A stretch of DNA of 64,000 nucleotides, taken from assembly GCF_030269925.1 (NCBI RefSeq), contig NC_085125.1, positions 13,144,117 through 13,208,116 on the forward strand, in the 5' to 3' direction. The notes under the pieces were generated by a model. That model ran no database searches. It saw only the letters and a program-made list of their open reading frames with translations, and was not told the DNA's origin. Both the position numbers and the translations under genes were made by a program. Origin of the DNA: Bombyx mori (lineage: Eukaryota; Arthropoda; Insecta; Lepidoptera; Bombycidae). Of the stretch, positions 44,601-53,429 are shown piece by piece (positions within the stretch are counted from its first letter, which is position 1; every line of letters starts with the position of its first letter).

Positions 44601-46568
44601 CGTTTCTTTCTGCAGATCAGTCAAATCATGAGGCACCCATTTTTCAATTTTTATTTATTTTATTGATTTGACACAAATGAGTTAATATTGTTGATAAGGT
44701 AATGTTAAGCCATGCCGCTAATTCCTGAGTAGTTTGGCTCGGATTGGCTTCCACCATATCTTTCAATTCATTGTTATTCACAGGTGTGGGCGGTCTTCCA
44801 CGTGGTTCGTTCTTCAAACTAAAATTTCAATGACGAAAGCGTTTAAGCCAAAATCGCACGGTGCGTTCATTAGCAGTCCCCTCTCCAAACGCAACATTGA
44901 TATTGAGAGCTTTCTGCAGCGTTAGTTCCACGTCAGAGCACGTATTCAAAAATCTCGAATTTTCGAAGTATCTATCTTTCTTGTCTAAGCTGAATAAAAA
45001 AAACAACTGAAAGTCTATAATCGAATGTTGCACATTTTTTAAAAGAAGAACCTCACAGGTTTCAAAAATGTTTCACTGAAAAATCTCAAACTATGAAGTT
45101 TCTATGTCAATTCGAAGTACTTATTACAATAAAACGGCAATTTCACACTTTAGCCCTTATTATTTAGAAATTATTTTAAATGTAAACTTTAAATTTCTCT
45201 TTACATTTAATCTGGATTCTAGTGTGATGAGCACTACAATAGTTTTAACTAATGAAAATACAAATGACTAATCCTTGAAAACAGGGACATGAATACTGTG
45301 GCAGTAATAGTTCAGAATTTACAGAATATTAACCGAACTGAATTTTTCGACAATCCATGGCCACTGGACTTCTCAATACTAACCAAAGTTAACAACATCA
45401 AACACCTTTATTGTCTTCTCTGGTGATGCAGTGCAGAGTAAAGTACCGGTGCTGTTTGCTGCGACATGGGAGATTGGTGCTAAGTGACATCTGAAGTGCT
45501 TTACGAATTCTATACCTTCTTCCTGGAAATATTCCAAGTAAAAGATATTAATGAAACCATTAGATTTATTGTTTAATATCAAAAGTATACAGTACATAAT
45601 AAAATATATCAAAAACTACAATTGTTGTACGGTATGTACAGGATGTAATGTGTACCTATAAATAACATACATGGTGTGCACAACATAATTAAGTTCCCAG
45701 TGTAATTCAATCAATGCAAGTACACATATCCCAGACCTGATGCTAAATGTTATAAATAAAAGTCTATATTTATAACAAATAACTTCGAAGATTAAGGTAC
45801 AGCACTAAGGAAGAAGTAGGGAAAGAGAATTGTTATAAAACATTGGTATACTTTATCCAGTGCTGGAATTATCCTAGCATCAGAACAACCATTTTGCCCA
45901 ACTAACATAAAGGAAATATACTTACTTGTTTCTTCCAAAATTTCAAATGACCATCCTGACTTGCTGTTACCACAAAATCAGTTTTTGTGACAAGTACGTG
46001 TGTAACAATATCCCTGTGCATGAAACTTCTTTCATATGTTTCTGATGAAGGCAAATTCTCCAGGTATAGTGTTTCAAATTCTAATACTGAAAATATAAGG
46101 TCATGTTAGTGAATATTTAAATACTAGATGTATATTAAAAAGACTGGAGATACAACGAGTCTTTGCCAACAAAGAAAAGAAAGTTTAAAAACAAAAACTT
46201 CAAAATTTCTACACTAGTTCGGTCTATAGTTTCACTCATTACATTTGGAACATGAGTAACCGCTTAATAGCAGGTGAACCGTGAACCACAACTAACGCTT
46301 TAAAAGTAAGATTAAAATTAAAGTATTGTAAACCATAATGTTATCAAAATTGTTTTTTCTTTTAGGTTCTATAGAATTATTTTCGTCAATTAAAGATACT
46401 TAGCACTTAATTTTAAAGTTTTTTTAGTAAAAAAAGAACACCTTTTCGTTTTTTTTGTTTGGGTTTTACCGCCTCTGAAGGCATTGGTCCAATCCAGTTT
46501 TCTGGATCATCACCGTCACATTCTCCAGCAGCTTTTTCGTCATCGGCTGTTCTTTTCTCGGCGGACAT
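32634..46568 (-). CDS. PPWD1: PPWD1: WD40-repeat and cyclophilin-type peptidyl-prolyl isomerase, 12 exons
   Basis: Spliceosome-associated nuclear prolyl cis-trans isomerase. Coding exons (5' to 3'): 46568-46442, 46086-45926, 45522-45384, 43494-43407, 42263-42116, 40900-40721, 38961-38843, 38341-38149, 35292-35058, 34576-34388, 34060-33909 and 32777-32634. All introns are GT-AG, the phases join exactly and the sum is 1,875 nt (624 aa; human is 646). The acidic/basic N-terminus ([16 protein letters not shown]... KPKQKKRKV) precedes WD40 repeats (about 50-400; e.g. [40 protein letters not shown]) and the conserved MEFGRRMATE. The C-terminal cyclophilin domain (about 470-622) keeps the active-site [22 protein letters not shown] and [13 protein letters not shown], so the catalytic Arg, Phe, Gln, Trp and His are present. 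Introns are full of transposons; coding exons are intact. Confidence 0.95.
32816..33058 (+). mobile_element. Bm1 SINE in the last PPWD1 intron
   Basis: Begins TTACTGGTGGTGGGACCTC, includes GCCGTGAAGCAGTAATGCG and ends CCACCCATCAAAGCAACAAA. Antisense to the gene, 39 nt upstream of the exon 12 acceptor. Confidence 0.75.
33208..33836 (+). mobile_element. Non-autonomous Helitron, family H2, with nested MITE
   Basis: Starts TCTATACATATAAATAAAAT after host A (33207) and ends GGGCGGGTCGCTAG before host T (33837). Without the MITE at 33280-33557 it is about 350 bp. The 3' half has CGGCTAATCTCTGGAACGGC and CGAAGCGAAGCGAGGGCG. No Rep/helicase coding. A reversed 3'-end fragment of a similar element lies just upstream (33127-33150). 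It lies in the PPWD1 intron between exons 11 and 12. Confidence 0.7.
33280..33557 (+). mobile_element. MITE family M1, copy 2 (2-bp duplication TA)
   Basis: Same terminal repeats and interior as the copy at 11171 (e.g. AATACGGTTCAAAACCTGCA). Flanked by TA on both sides and inserted into Helitron H2. Confidence 0.8.
34103..34312 (+). mobile_element. Bm1 SINE in PPWD1 intron 10
   Basis: Antisense to the gene, between exons 11 and 10. The stretch normally carrying GTGAAGCAGTAATGCG is deleted (TTTCTGCCGTTGTAACTATA). Confidence 0.75.
34626..34736 (+). mobile_element. Bm1 SINE fragment truncated at its 3' side
   Basis: Runs from GGTGGTAGGACCTCTTGTGA to GGGGCAGCCGTTGTA and then stops abruptly at unrelated sequence, so it lacks the A tail. 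In the intron between exons 10 and 9. Confidence 0.7.
34737..34850 (+). mobile_element. Dispersed repeat tail adjoining the truncated Bm1
   Basis: GATACCAAGTTTCAAGTCC, TTCAGTAGTTATAACGG and AACATCCGTAAAAACCACTG are the type of text found in common moth repeat tails. It may explain the Bm1 truncation, if this element replaced the Bm1 3' end. Family not assigned. Confidence 0.35.
35296..35556 (+). mobile_element. Family B retroposon, subfamily 1, in PPWD1 intron 8
   Basis: GACGAGTAAATTAACCCTC, GTGGTAGATTCTGCGAAGCA, GCTAGGGTTCGTGTTAGCAA and terminal AGCCTCTCAAGGCTATCAGC before an A-run. It starts within a few bases of the exon 9 acceptor (35292). Confidence 0.6.
35925..35981 (-). mobile_element. 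Old Jockey-type LINE tail
   Basis: A 57-bp remnant (ATTCACCATCAGATGGGCAG ... CTACAAGGGCAATAAAA on the minus strand) that directly follows the A tail of the larger element next to it. Confidence 0.6.
35982..37935 (-). mobile_element. Jockey-clade LINE, 5'-truncated, in PPWD1 intron 8, same strand as the gene
   Basis: About 1.95 kb comprising the reverse transcriptase half of ORF2, a short 3' UTR (CATCAGGTGGGCCGTACGCT) and an AATAAA-rich tail at 35982-36010. The endonuclease and ORF1 are missing. It resembles the Bombyx LINEs historically called BMC1/L1Bm by its tail, but I assign only the Jockey-like type from the RT motifs. Confidence 0.85.
36048..37934 (-). CDS. Partial ORF2 of the LINE: reverse transcriptase, open over 620+ codons
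   Basis: The frame is open from the truncation point ([20 protein letters not shown]) to a stop at 36050-36048, with no internal stop or frameshift. Motifs in order: [65 protein letters not shown] (motif A), [20 protein letters not shown] (motif B), HCYADDST (motif C, catalytic Asp pair), then thumb and a C-terminal Cys/His-poor tail ending IAEVHGRR. There is no natural ATG because the 5' part is missing. All catalytic residues of the RT are retained, which suggests recent insertion. Alone it is not an autonomous element. Confidence 0.85.
   Translation of the reverse strand, partial: ATSYKKVIAKAKSEHVARVGERLNSYPSGSRAFWSLAKAAEGNFCRSSLPPLRKSDDSLAHNAKEKADLLVKLFASNSTVDDGGATPPNIPRCDSSLPEICYTQCAVRRELRLLDVHKSSGPDGIPAVVLKTCAPELTPALTRLYRLSYCTNRVPSSWKTAHVHPIPKKGDRSDPSSYRPIAITSLLSKVMERIINIQLLKYLEDRQLISDRQYGFRHGRSAGDLLVYLTHRWAEALESKGEALAVSLDIAKAFDRVWHRALLSKLPSYGIPEGLCKWIASFLDGRSITVVVDGDCSDTMSINAGVPQGSVLSPMLFILYINDMLSIDGMHCYADDSTGDARYIGHQSLSRSVVQERRSKLVSEVENSLGRVSEWGELNLVQFNPTKTQVCAFTAKKDPFVMAPQFQGVSLQPSGSIGILGVDISSDVQFRSHLEGKAKLASKMLGVLNRAKRYFTPGQRLLLYKAQVRPRVEYCSHLWAGAPKYQLLPFDSIQKRAVRIVDNPILTDRLEPLGLRRDFGSLCILYRMFHGECSEELFEMIPTSRFYHRTARHRSRVHPYYLEPLRSSTVRFQRSFLPRTIRLWNELPSTVFPERYDMSFFKRGLWRVLSSRQRLGSAPGIAEVHGRR
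37936..38096 (-). mobile_element. LINE 3'-coding fragment abutting the larger LINE
   Basis: Minus-strand piece from CACGTACCATCCGGCTATGG to CGACGGTAACC, lacking 3' UTR and A tail and joined directly to the 5' break of the 1.95-kb LINE. It carries a diagnostic GCTTAAG (usually GCTGAAG) also found in the copy at 38382. Its right edge is about 50 bp from PPWD1 exon 8. Confidence 0.7.
38350..38672 (-). mobile_element. Bm1 SINE split by a LINE tail, abutting PPWD1 exon 8
   Basis: Left piece ACTGGTTACCGGAGCCCATA (38355-38381), right piece CCAGCCACCTTGAGATATAA to AAGAGGTCCTACCACCAGTA (38520-38670). The SINE's own tail is missing and its left edge lies within about 10-15 nt of the exon 8 acceptor at 38342. 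It is on the same strand as the gene. Confidence 0.7.
38382..38495 (+). mobile_element. Jockey-type LINE tail nested in Bm1
   Basis: About 110 bp ending GGGCAATAAA-A(n), inserted in a Bm1 with ATCT at both junctions as possible target duplication. It carries the same GCTTAAG variant as 37936-38096 and is inverted relative to it. Confidence 0.7.
39061..39420 (+). mobile_element. Repeat family C, copy A (PPWD1 intron 6)
   Basis: A 360-bp non-coding repeat with GAAGTGAAAACTTC at one end and CTTCTACCACGTGTGAATTG near the other. It includes ACAGCGCCATCTGTGAG and CCACAGAGGGCGCTACC. A highly similar copy lies inverted at 42303-42640 and a 37-bp piece at 40503-40539. Confidence 0.65.
39425..40502. 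other. PPWD1 intron sequence without recognised element
   Basis: T-run at 39421-39436, then AT-rich DNA. 39950-40250 and 40320-40450 are less AT-rich (e.g. GGTGCGCGCGCATCG) and unassigned. Confidence 0.3.
40966..41330 (-). mobile_element. Family B retroposon, subfamily 1, longest copy
   Basis: T-run, CCTACCTAAGCTTATAACCT, GAGAGGCTATATCAGCG, CAAACCTGATGACGTTGCTA, GGATCGAAAACGCAACCC, TCGTCGCAAGCGACGGGTTC and GTGGATCGGGAGGATCCGAA. It extends furthest 5' of all copies and is therefore the best for building a consensus. Same strand as PPWD1, in the intron between exons 5 and 6. Confidence 0.6.
41331..41887. other. AT-rich PPWD1 intron sequence
   Basis: No element recognised. Confidence 0.3.
41888..42103 (+). 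mobile_element. Bm1 SINE, antisense, 12 bp from the exon 5 donor
   Basis: Complete 5' body (GCCGTGAAGCAGTAATGCG) but the GGTGGGTGGCGCATTTACG block is deleted. Its A tail ends close to the exon 5 boundary (42116). Confidence 0.75.
42303..42640 (-). mobile_element. Repeat family C, copy B (PPWD1 intron 4)
   Basis: Inverted relative to copy A at 39061-39420 and similar over its whole length. Its left edge begins 40 bp upstream, in transcript sense, of the exon 5 acceptor, so the branch point of that intron may lie close to or within it. Confidence 0.65.
42945..43085 (+). mobile_element. Degenerate Bm1 fragment
   Basis: GTGCCTATTTGTCTTGAAGC, GTTTCACTTTGAAGGGTGG and AACAGTCCTTATACC correspond to the Bm1 core with many changes. 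Confidence 0.4.
43086..43295. repeat. Degenerate minisatellite, 60-67-bp period, open on both strands
   Basis: Three imperfect units each contain TTGTTGAAAAGCAAC-like and ACGCAACATGT/TACGC-like blocks. Both strands stay open for about 100 codons, giving repetitive Cys/His-rich plus-strand peptides such as [20 protein letters not shown]. It lies in the PPWD1 intron between exons 4 and 5. The open frames are most simply a by-product of a period divisible by three in places. Confidence 0.5.
43578..43880 (+). mobile_element. Bm1 SINE interrupted by a GC-rich insert
   Basis: 5' part TGCCTATTTCTGCTGTGAAG...GGGGCAGCCGTTATACTG and 3' part CTGAAGGTGGGTGGCGACG are separated by about 125 bp (about 43663-43790). 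The insert contains CCCCGCGCCTAGGGGGCGCG and AGACCGCGGGCCCAAGG. Confidence 0.6.
43913..45160 (-). pseudogene. Dead mariner-family element with transposase relic
   Basis: The terminal repeats TTAGGGGTTAAAGTATGAAA and, inverted, ATAAGGGCTAAAGTGTGAAA are each next to TA; total about 1.25 kb, normal for mariner. The minus strand encodes, with gaps and stops, [20 protein letters not shown] (helix-turn-helix region), [20 protein letters not shown] and a C-terminal [19 protein letters not shown] containing the region of the last catalytic Asp, then [18 protein letters not shown]. Nonsense and frameshift changes and loss of the middle domain show it is inactive. It is in the PPWD1 intron between exons 3 and 4, same strand as the gene. 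Confidence 0.8.
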
Positions 46569-46768
46569 GTTTTATATTTATTTAATTAATTTAAAAGAGT
46601 TGTGAGACGTTTTGTTACCTACTATTTACATAAAATCATAGAGTTACTATTCTAACTATTAACTCCATGCATAAAATCAAGTCCATAGATTATACACTTA
46701 TTAAAAAGTCAGTTCTAGGTCCTAGGTAGGTCTATGGTCCTAGGTCCTAGAATGTTGATGTTTTTTTT

Positions 46769-47071
46769 GTAAGAAATTTTATGACCTGGTAACGAAGCCC
46801 TTTAGGTCAAGTATTATTTTAATTTGAATGAAAACTTTTTTTTATATAAAATGATATTATGAAATGAAATGAAGTTGATTAATATGAAACATAGCATGAA
46901 ATGAAAGCGAAATAAAATGAGATGATATGGGATAAAATATACTCTCAGTAAAATGGCGGTTATTTACAGAAACTTTCTCAGTTGACTTTTTGAAAGATCC
47001 CGAGAAGCTACGTTGAGTGGCTTTATTTCATTTTCTCACATTTGGACACTTACATAGACACCAAACAACTG
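46769..47071. other. Intergenic DNA upstream of PPWD1
   Basis: 46770-46830 shares ATTTTATGACCTGGTAACGA and TTTAGGTCAAG with 33150-33205, a dispersed repeat of unassigned family. 46712-46752 has short direct repeats of GGTCCTAGG. No promoter motif for PPWD1 could be fixed. Confidence 0.3.
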
Positions 47072-47290
47072 TTAACTAATAACCACCTCAAATACGCATT
47101 TAATCCCTAGCTCCTGCTCCACCGAGCGACGCCAAGTTGTTCTGGGACGGCCTTTCTTCCTTTTGCCAGACACTTTCCAGGTCAGTGCTCTCTTGGGTAG
47201 GTGGGTATCGGGCTTTCTCAATAAGTGACCAATCCAATGCCACTTCCGAGTAAGGATCTCCTTCTCCATTGGTGTCTGCTTGGTGACCTT
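47072..47290 (-). mobile_element. RTE-type LINE ORF2 C-terminal fragment
   Basis: Minus strand reads EKEILTRKWHWIGHLLRKPD, then LPKRALTWKVSGKRKKGRPR and TTWRRSVEQELG. This is the characteristic end of RTE-type reverse transcriptases (WIGH.LRK...GKRK.GRP..TWRR..E.E). A related piece is at 16310. Confidence 0.7.
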
Positions 47291-47306
47291 CTACAGTTCT
47301 TTGTTA

Positions 47307-48146
47307 AAGGCTTATTACATTTGGCTGAATTTAGTCGACTGAATTCAGAAGCAAATTTAGAAGCTTCTGATTACTGTTCTAAATTCAGTTACTGAATCAA
47401 TTGTCAGTTTAAACGCGACGAAGTAAGACGTGTCGTGTGCGTAAAAGGATGGCCCCAGTATTGTCTAGACAACAACATTTTTTTTGTTTTATTTTGTTTT
47501 TTGTTTCAATTTCTTGCTGTGCGGAATGTTAGCAAATATGAACATTATGAGTGACTTAGAACCAGCAGACTTAAAAAAATATCTATAAATGGATTCGATC
47601 TCGTTTGATCTAATATTAAGCCTTGTGACACCGTTTATTCAAAAGCAGAATACTATCCTACGATAGTCTATTATATATCTATTACATATCTAATTCTACG
47701 ATAGTATAAGCCCAAAAGAAAGATTGGTTGTAACATTAAGATTTCTTGCAGCAGGAAATTCGTATCAAGATTTAAAATTTAGTTCTTCAATATCCCAACC
47801 CCTGATAACAAAAACTATCCCTGAAACATGTGGGGCTATTAATAAATGTCTGGCACATTAAATAAAGGCGACCGAAATTAATACTTTTTATTCGGAAGCA
47901 AAAAACAAACTACAACGTCCTTACGTACGGAAAACTATGGGACGATGAATGGAACCATTCAGTAACTAAATGCGATTACACCTTCCTAAATGCGTTTCTA
48001 ATTAGGCTTCTAAATGATTCAGTCAGTCAGAAACCATCCTTGCTACTGAATTCAGTAGACTAACTTACTTAATGCTATTACACTTAATTGATTTCAGTAG
48101 CGACTGAATTCAGTCGTCTGAATTCAGCCAAGTGTAATAAGCTTAT
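47307..48146 (+). mobile_element. PIF/Harbinger element, internally deleted
   Basis: 840 bp with about 40-bp inverted ends (CTTATTACATTTGGCTGAAT / CTTATTACACTTGGCTGAAT) and TTA target duplications at 47304-47306 and 48147-48149, the hallmark of Harbinger. The plus strand retains transposase pieces: MDSISFDLILSLVTPFIQKQ, then ISPKERLVVTLRFLAAGNSY and QDLKF...ITKTIPETCGAINKCL before a stop. The catalytic DDE part is missing, so it is non-autonomous. Confidence 0.8.
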
Positions 48147-48231
48147 TAGTGATCGTCTCAGGACAAAAGATTTCAAAATCTGACGCATATACATTATATG
48201 CCATATACATGTTCATCATTATTATACGTAT

Positions 48232-48350
48232 TTTTTTATTGCTTAGATGGGTGGATGAGCTCACAGCCTACCTAGTGTTAAATGATTACTGTAGCCCATA
48301 GACATCTACAACGTAAATGCTCTACTCGCACAACTTAAATACACCACCCA
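48232..48350 (-). mobile_element. Degenerate Bm1 3' fragment
   Basis: TTATTGCTTAGATGGGTGGA, GTTAAATGATTACTG and AGACATCTACAACGTAAATG. Confidence 0.55.
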
Positions 48351-48494
48351 CACAACGTATTTATGTAAGTATATTGGTATATAAATCATATAGTGATTTA
48401 TATATGTAAACGGTATGTATCAATTTATTGTATGTATTTTCTTAATGTATTAATTTTTGTACACCGCAACATACCTGCTGTATTTTTATCTTTT

Positions 48495-48645
48495 CAGAAT
48501 TGCTGTAAATAAAAATAAATTGGTTGTCTGAAATAGATCGCTTTTAGCGATAAGACCGCCTATTGTACAAATATATCTGTTTGTTGACTGTTTTTTAATG
48601 TTAATTGATTTTTGATGTGCAATAAAGTACATTCTCTCTCTCTCT
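48495..48645 (+). mobile_element. LINE/SINE tail with TC-rich end
   Basis: AGATCGCTTTTAGCGATAAG and ACCGCCTATTGTACAA form a stem-containing tail common in moth retroelements. It is followed by GCAATAAAG and a (TC)n run. Confidence 0.45.
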
Positions 48646-49249
48646 AAAACTGTGGCTATTTACTGAGAGCGTAGTAGTGCACTTTTTGCAAGAACTCGAA
48701 AAGCCACGTCCAGTAACTTTTTCTCACAATTTTGCGCTTTCGCAAAAGCTGAACAGCTACTAATCTACCACTACTACGCATTTTAATCTGAACTAAAAAA
48801 AACACTATATTATCAAAAAATAAGTCATAAAACTTCGCTCTTCGCGTTACGTTAAAAAAAACCCCTTTTAATGTTGTTCTATAGTTAAAACTGTATATAC
48901 AAATAACAGACACGATAATCACAATATTGTTGATTCGCAGTATTGCAATTTACAATTTTAAACATTTTCTGACGTATTTGGTTTTACAAATGTACCTTAT
49001 TTTAAGAAGATCATGGTAATGAATTTGATAAATAAAGTTTTGAAAAATTCAGATATCTGTAGTACAGTGGCGCCACCTTGCTAAGTGGATTTGAGTTGGC
49101 ACTACTTACCTACTTGGACTGTTTTTATTCTTGTTCTCCACAGACCATGCGAAAGAAAACCGTTCTAACGTAATTATCTATGCTTTCAAGTTATCAAAAC
49201 TTTTTGAATAATGTTGTCTATGCTCAATATGTCTTTTACGATTTTGTAG

Positions 49250-49380
49250 TGATGGTGGCTGGCTTCCTTGCTATAGAAGCGTCATAAATTACAACTTATT
49301 TGTAAATTCATAGGATAATTGATCGTCGAACGATCGTTACATTAGTGTCTTAAGTGCTCAAGAATTTTCAAAACCGATCG
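49250..49380 (+). other. Tentative non-coding first exon of CNBP
   Basis: A GT-rich donor (CCGATCG|GTAAGT at 49380/49381) follows an about 130-bp, less AT-rich stretch. The CNBP coding exon at 57484 begins right after an acceptor with only two bases before the ATG, so a 5' UTR exon upstream is required. This is the best candidate seen. Other donors (e.g. 49639) are possible. Confidence 0.3.
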
Positions 49381-50202
49381 GTAAGTTTAAAGTGCAACTT
49401 TTATTGTGAAATCGCGCGCTACCGGTACCTTCACACGTGGTTTCGTTGCTATACCGCGTACGTACATTGCAGTCCTGTTTTCTTGTAATTAACAACGAAT
49501 ACTGCCACGACGCACTTTCTACTGATGTATCCGAGCGTATTCCTGATTGTTTTAAGTTAAAGCTTCTCGTATAGGTTGTTTATTGAACGTGGTCGTTTTG
49601 ACAAGCGGTGGCTATCTGACACACATTCCGAACTTAAGGTAAAATTATTTCGTATGTAAGAATAGATTTTATTTCTTCACTGCTTTTCAAACACGTCGAT
49701 ATAAACGCTAGAGGTGAATGCTTTTACTTATTTGTTAAAGTGCTTTTTTGGTCTGTTTGCACAGAAGTAGCGAGTGACCAGAGTGACGCATCGCTTTAGA
49801 GTTAGCGGTTTTAGTTCGTGATGAAACGTAACAAGTTTAAACTTTAAACCATTCTATACTTCCATGTGTCATTAGCTGGTAAAGATATTATTTGAAAATA
49901 ATAATAATTATGGGTTCATAACATATGTTGCCTACTATATAATTGCTTGTATCAATGACTTTGCAGGACTTTAACCTTAGGAAATGTCATGGTAAGAATT
50001 AAGTAGGTACTTTCTTGTCATTGCTTTCACTAAAACATAAAGTTTTGTATAAACAGTTTTAATGAAAGCATAATCAACATTAGCACTAAAATATGCAGTT
50101 CATAAAATATAAAAAATAATTTAAAAGTACATTGTTTTTTATGGTTGTTATCATAATGATAGAAAATTATTAGGTTAAAATTATTAGGGTAGGAAAATTA
50201 TT

Positions 50203-50313
50203 TCGTGGGTGGCGCATTTACGTTGTAGATGTCTATGGGCTCCAGTAACCACTTAACACCAGGTGGGCTGTGAGCTCGTCCACCCATCTAAGCAATAAAA
50301 AAAAAAAAAAGGT
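50203..50313 (+). mobile_element. Bm1 SINE 3' fragment
   Basis: GTGGGTGGCGCATTTACGTT through CATCTAAGCAATAAA-A(n). The sequence is close to consensus, so young. Confidence 0.75.
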
Positions 50314-50645
50314 ACTCTTCAACATAAAAAAAAACAGATAATTATCTGCAAATATATCAAGTTATACAAATATTAATTCAATGAAACAAAGTGCAGCTAT
50401 TGTTGTGCTTGTGCTGCATGTGTGGATACGAGTGTTTTGTGTGTGTGTGTGCTGGCTGCAATTTATCTGTTTACACAATTGTATCACTTACAAAACTTTC
50501 TTCCATAATATTTTTTTAATATATAACGTAATGGTGAACTAACAAATTTCAATTTACATGAGATATTGTAACATATATCTACATTTTATTTACACAAGAA
50601 GTACAGAATTACCAAAGTAGTTACAATTATGTAAGATTAAAAGTT

Positions 50646-50770
50646 TTTTTTATTGCCCTTGTAGGCTGACAAACGTACAGCCCACCTGATGGTGAGTGGT
50701 TACCGTCGCCCGTGGGCTTCAGCAGTTTCAGGGGCAGGGCCAAGTGCCAAGTTTAAGTGTTTTGGGAACA
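50646..50770 (-). mobile_element. Jockey-type LINE tail
   Basis: Minus-strand TATTGCCCTTGTAGGCTGAC, CCCACCTGATGGTGAGTGG and GGGCTTCAGCAGTTTCAGGG, continuing as a diverged coding tail. Confidence 0.65.
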
Positions 50771-52330
50771 CATTAAGCATCTTGCAGCTTTCCACCTGTG
50801 TATGAATCTTCTTTAAATAGCTTCATTTACTTTGCATCTCATTTGCTTTTTCAAGAGAAATGCATGAAGAGCTGGATTTTAAACTGTAACTTTGTTAGTC
50901 TCGCACTAAGCACACTGCTGTATTGTAGGGTCCACCTTGAATTTCTAAATAACATCAGGATCTGGCATCCTTTTCTTTTAAGTCTATATATGTTTGAAAA
51001 TGTTAGTTGGTCCCAATAAAATATAGAACATGTTTATTTTTCACTATTACAAACATAAATGAAGAGAGCCTTGCATTTATTGTGTGAATATCAATACAGT
51101 TTCACTTCTAATCACTTATAATATATTTTTCATGTAAATATGTGTTTGCTTACTAATAATATTTGTAATGAAATAATGTGAGAACACCTAAACAATGACA
51201 CCTGCAGATGTTTTTTTTATCATCTGTGAAGTACTGGCCACCAATAGGTGTATATTAGTATCCAACCTATTTCTGCCATATACCTCAGGTCCAGTTTGTA
51301 GAGTAGGTCAGCTGCTAATATTATGCAATTGACAAATCAACTTCTGGATGGTTGGAGTGATGTTACAGTTCTTATGCACTCCAGTAACCACTGAATGCAC
51401 ATATTGCAATTGGGCCTTAGTCTTAAGCTGGTAATTGCTGATTATTATCAGCAAGACTCAATATAAAGTGGGAATAGTAATCAAATTCAGATAATATCTT
51501 AAATATACATGTGTGTTTTTCATAGCCATGTACAACAGCATGACAACACAATGAATAATTAACATTTATTTCACCTTGTAAAGTTTCATATTCATTTCAT
51601 AAAGGGACAAAGAACAGTGAACATGTAGAAATCAATTATTCAAAAGATGATATTTGTTAAACATGTTCATTAGTGATTTGTCTGTAGTTCAATTATGCAT
51701 ATATAATAGTGATATGGATACATTGACAAAAATAATACAATAGAATTAAGTGTATTGTTACCTTCAGAAATTTTTAGAGGAATAATAAATTATTCTGATT
51801 AATGAATTTAACAATACCGCCACCCTCACTCAGCCTTTGTCAAATATCATGAATGATGTTTTGCTTTGTTTTATATCAAATTATTGAAGAAATAAAAAAA
51901 GGATGAAATGAGATTATTTTATCTCTATAGACATTGCTAGGGAGCAAGTTTTAGCTAGTGCTTTCAGGCTGAACCCCTACCAAACCGGTGAAACTGGAAT
52001 AGCCCTTTGAGGCCACCAGTGATTAAGTAAGGAAAAACATGCCAATATTACACATAGATGCCTCATACTAAAAGAAGTCCCTTTACAATTAACATAAAGA
52101 AAAGATGTCATAGTTATATGGAAACCCTGCAGGTGAAATTAATTTCATAAGTAAAAAAGATCTCTTAAAACACACTGGGTTAATGCAGTTGTTTCAAGTA
52201 ATAGGGATGATCAGATAGTGATGTGACACAAAATAGGGGGTGATGGAATGAAACAGAATTGAAGCTTTCTGATCTGAATCCCTTTAAACACTAAAACTTT
52301 GTACAGTGATATAAAAAATTTAAAAACACT
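50771..52330. other. AT-rich DNA, presumed CNBP intron
   Basis: 51215-51420 may be a very old Bm1 (CCAACCTATTTCTGCC). 51935-52040 is a diverged family B copy (GGAATAGCCCTTTGAGGCCA, then GTAAGGAAAAA). No gene. Confidence 0.35.
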
Positions 52331-52608
52331 TGAGTCGTCTATTATCAAAGGTGGCAATCTGTGCATTTGGACAAAAATTTTTTAATGATATGTCAATTCA
52401 GATTGATTTGAATATAATCGTCTCCTTCAAAGAATACGGTTCAAAACCTGCATTAAATAAAGGTTAATAGTTAACCTGTTATTTATCTAAGATGTCGTTC
52501 CGAAGAGTTTTGTGACTGCCAATGGAATACAAAGTCAATAATTCGTTTTTCTGATTTACCAATCATTGTCCAAAAGTCAGATTGCCGGCTTTGATACTAG
52601 TTGACTCA
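52331..52608 (+). mobile_element. MITE family M1, copy 3 (2-bp duplication CT)
   Basis: 278 bp with the same ends and interior as the copies at 11171 and 33280. Flanked by CT on both sides. Confidence 0.8.
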
Positions 52609-53429
52609 CTTTTGGCATAAATCCCCCCATTGATGAGTGGCATCAAATGGAGTGTTTTCTATGTACTTAACGAGAATTAAAACAAAGGCTTGTCGATATT
52701 CACTAATAAAACAAATTACAGATAACGTATATACAGTATATTGCTTACACATTTTGAACAATGGGTGTCAATTTGTTTGTATTTTTCATTAATGCCCCTC
52801 CACATGTGTTCCACATCTACACTTGTTTTGAGGTGTTCATTGTTACATAATTATTAAGTATTACACAGTCGTTGTAATAGTGTTATTTTGTTGTCATGAC
52901 TGCCGAGGGAACTTTGACTAGTGGTAAATATTTTACTATTTACAAGAAAATAATCATACTTTATTAGGTATAAACATGTTATTTATTACATGCAGTGAGA
53001 CAAGTTTATCAACGGCAGTGAGTCCCGAGATCGAAAGAAATAATACTAAATGCATTTTTTTGTTAAAATAGTATGGCAAAGGAAAGACATTCAGTGGAGA
53101 GTTTGACAGTTGTGTTGTTGAACAGTAATTTTTCTCTGTTGGTCATTTGTGAAGTTTTTTTAAACCCTATAAGGTCCAGAGTTCACACGTATTGGACATC
53201 AGTTTATTATTCGCAAATCCACAACGTGTATAAATTCACTAAACTAAATAGGACTTGGTACAACATTTTTATAAAAAATTTTAGGACCGCGAGGTGCCAA
53301 ATATTGGTGCACATTAAAGCATACTTTAATTCATTCTATTCTAGTTGTTAATATGAATGAAAAAAAAACGTGATAGGCAAAGACTTCAGTTAATACTGCC
53401 CAGTTTGTTACGTATTATATAATAAGTCT
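52609..53429. other. AT-rich DNA, presumed CNBP intron
   Basis: A 90-codon open frame at 53073-53351 shows no domain and is not supported as a gene. Confidence 0.3.

Noticed and set aside
46712..46752. Short repeats of GGTCCTAGG near the PPWD1 start as a regulatory array
   Set aside because: Two or three imperfect 9-mers are not enough to claim a binding array.
53073..53351. 92-codon ORF
   Set aside because: No recognisable domain, AT-driven composition and no neighbouring exons; likely chance.
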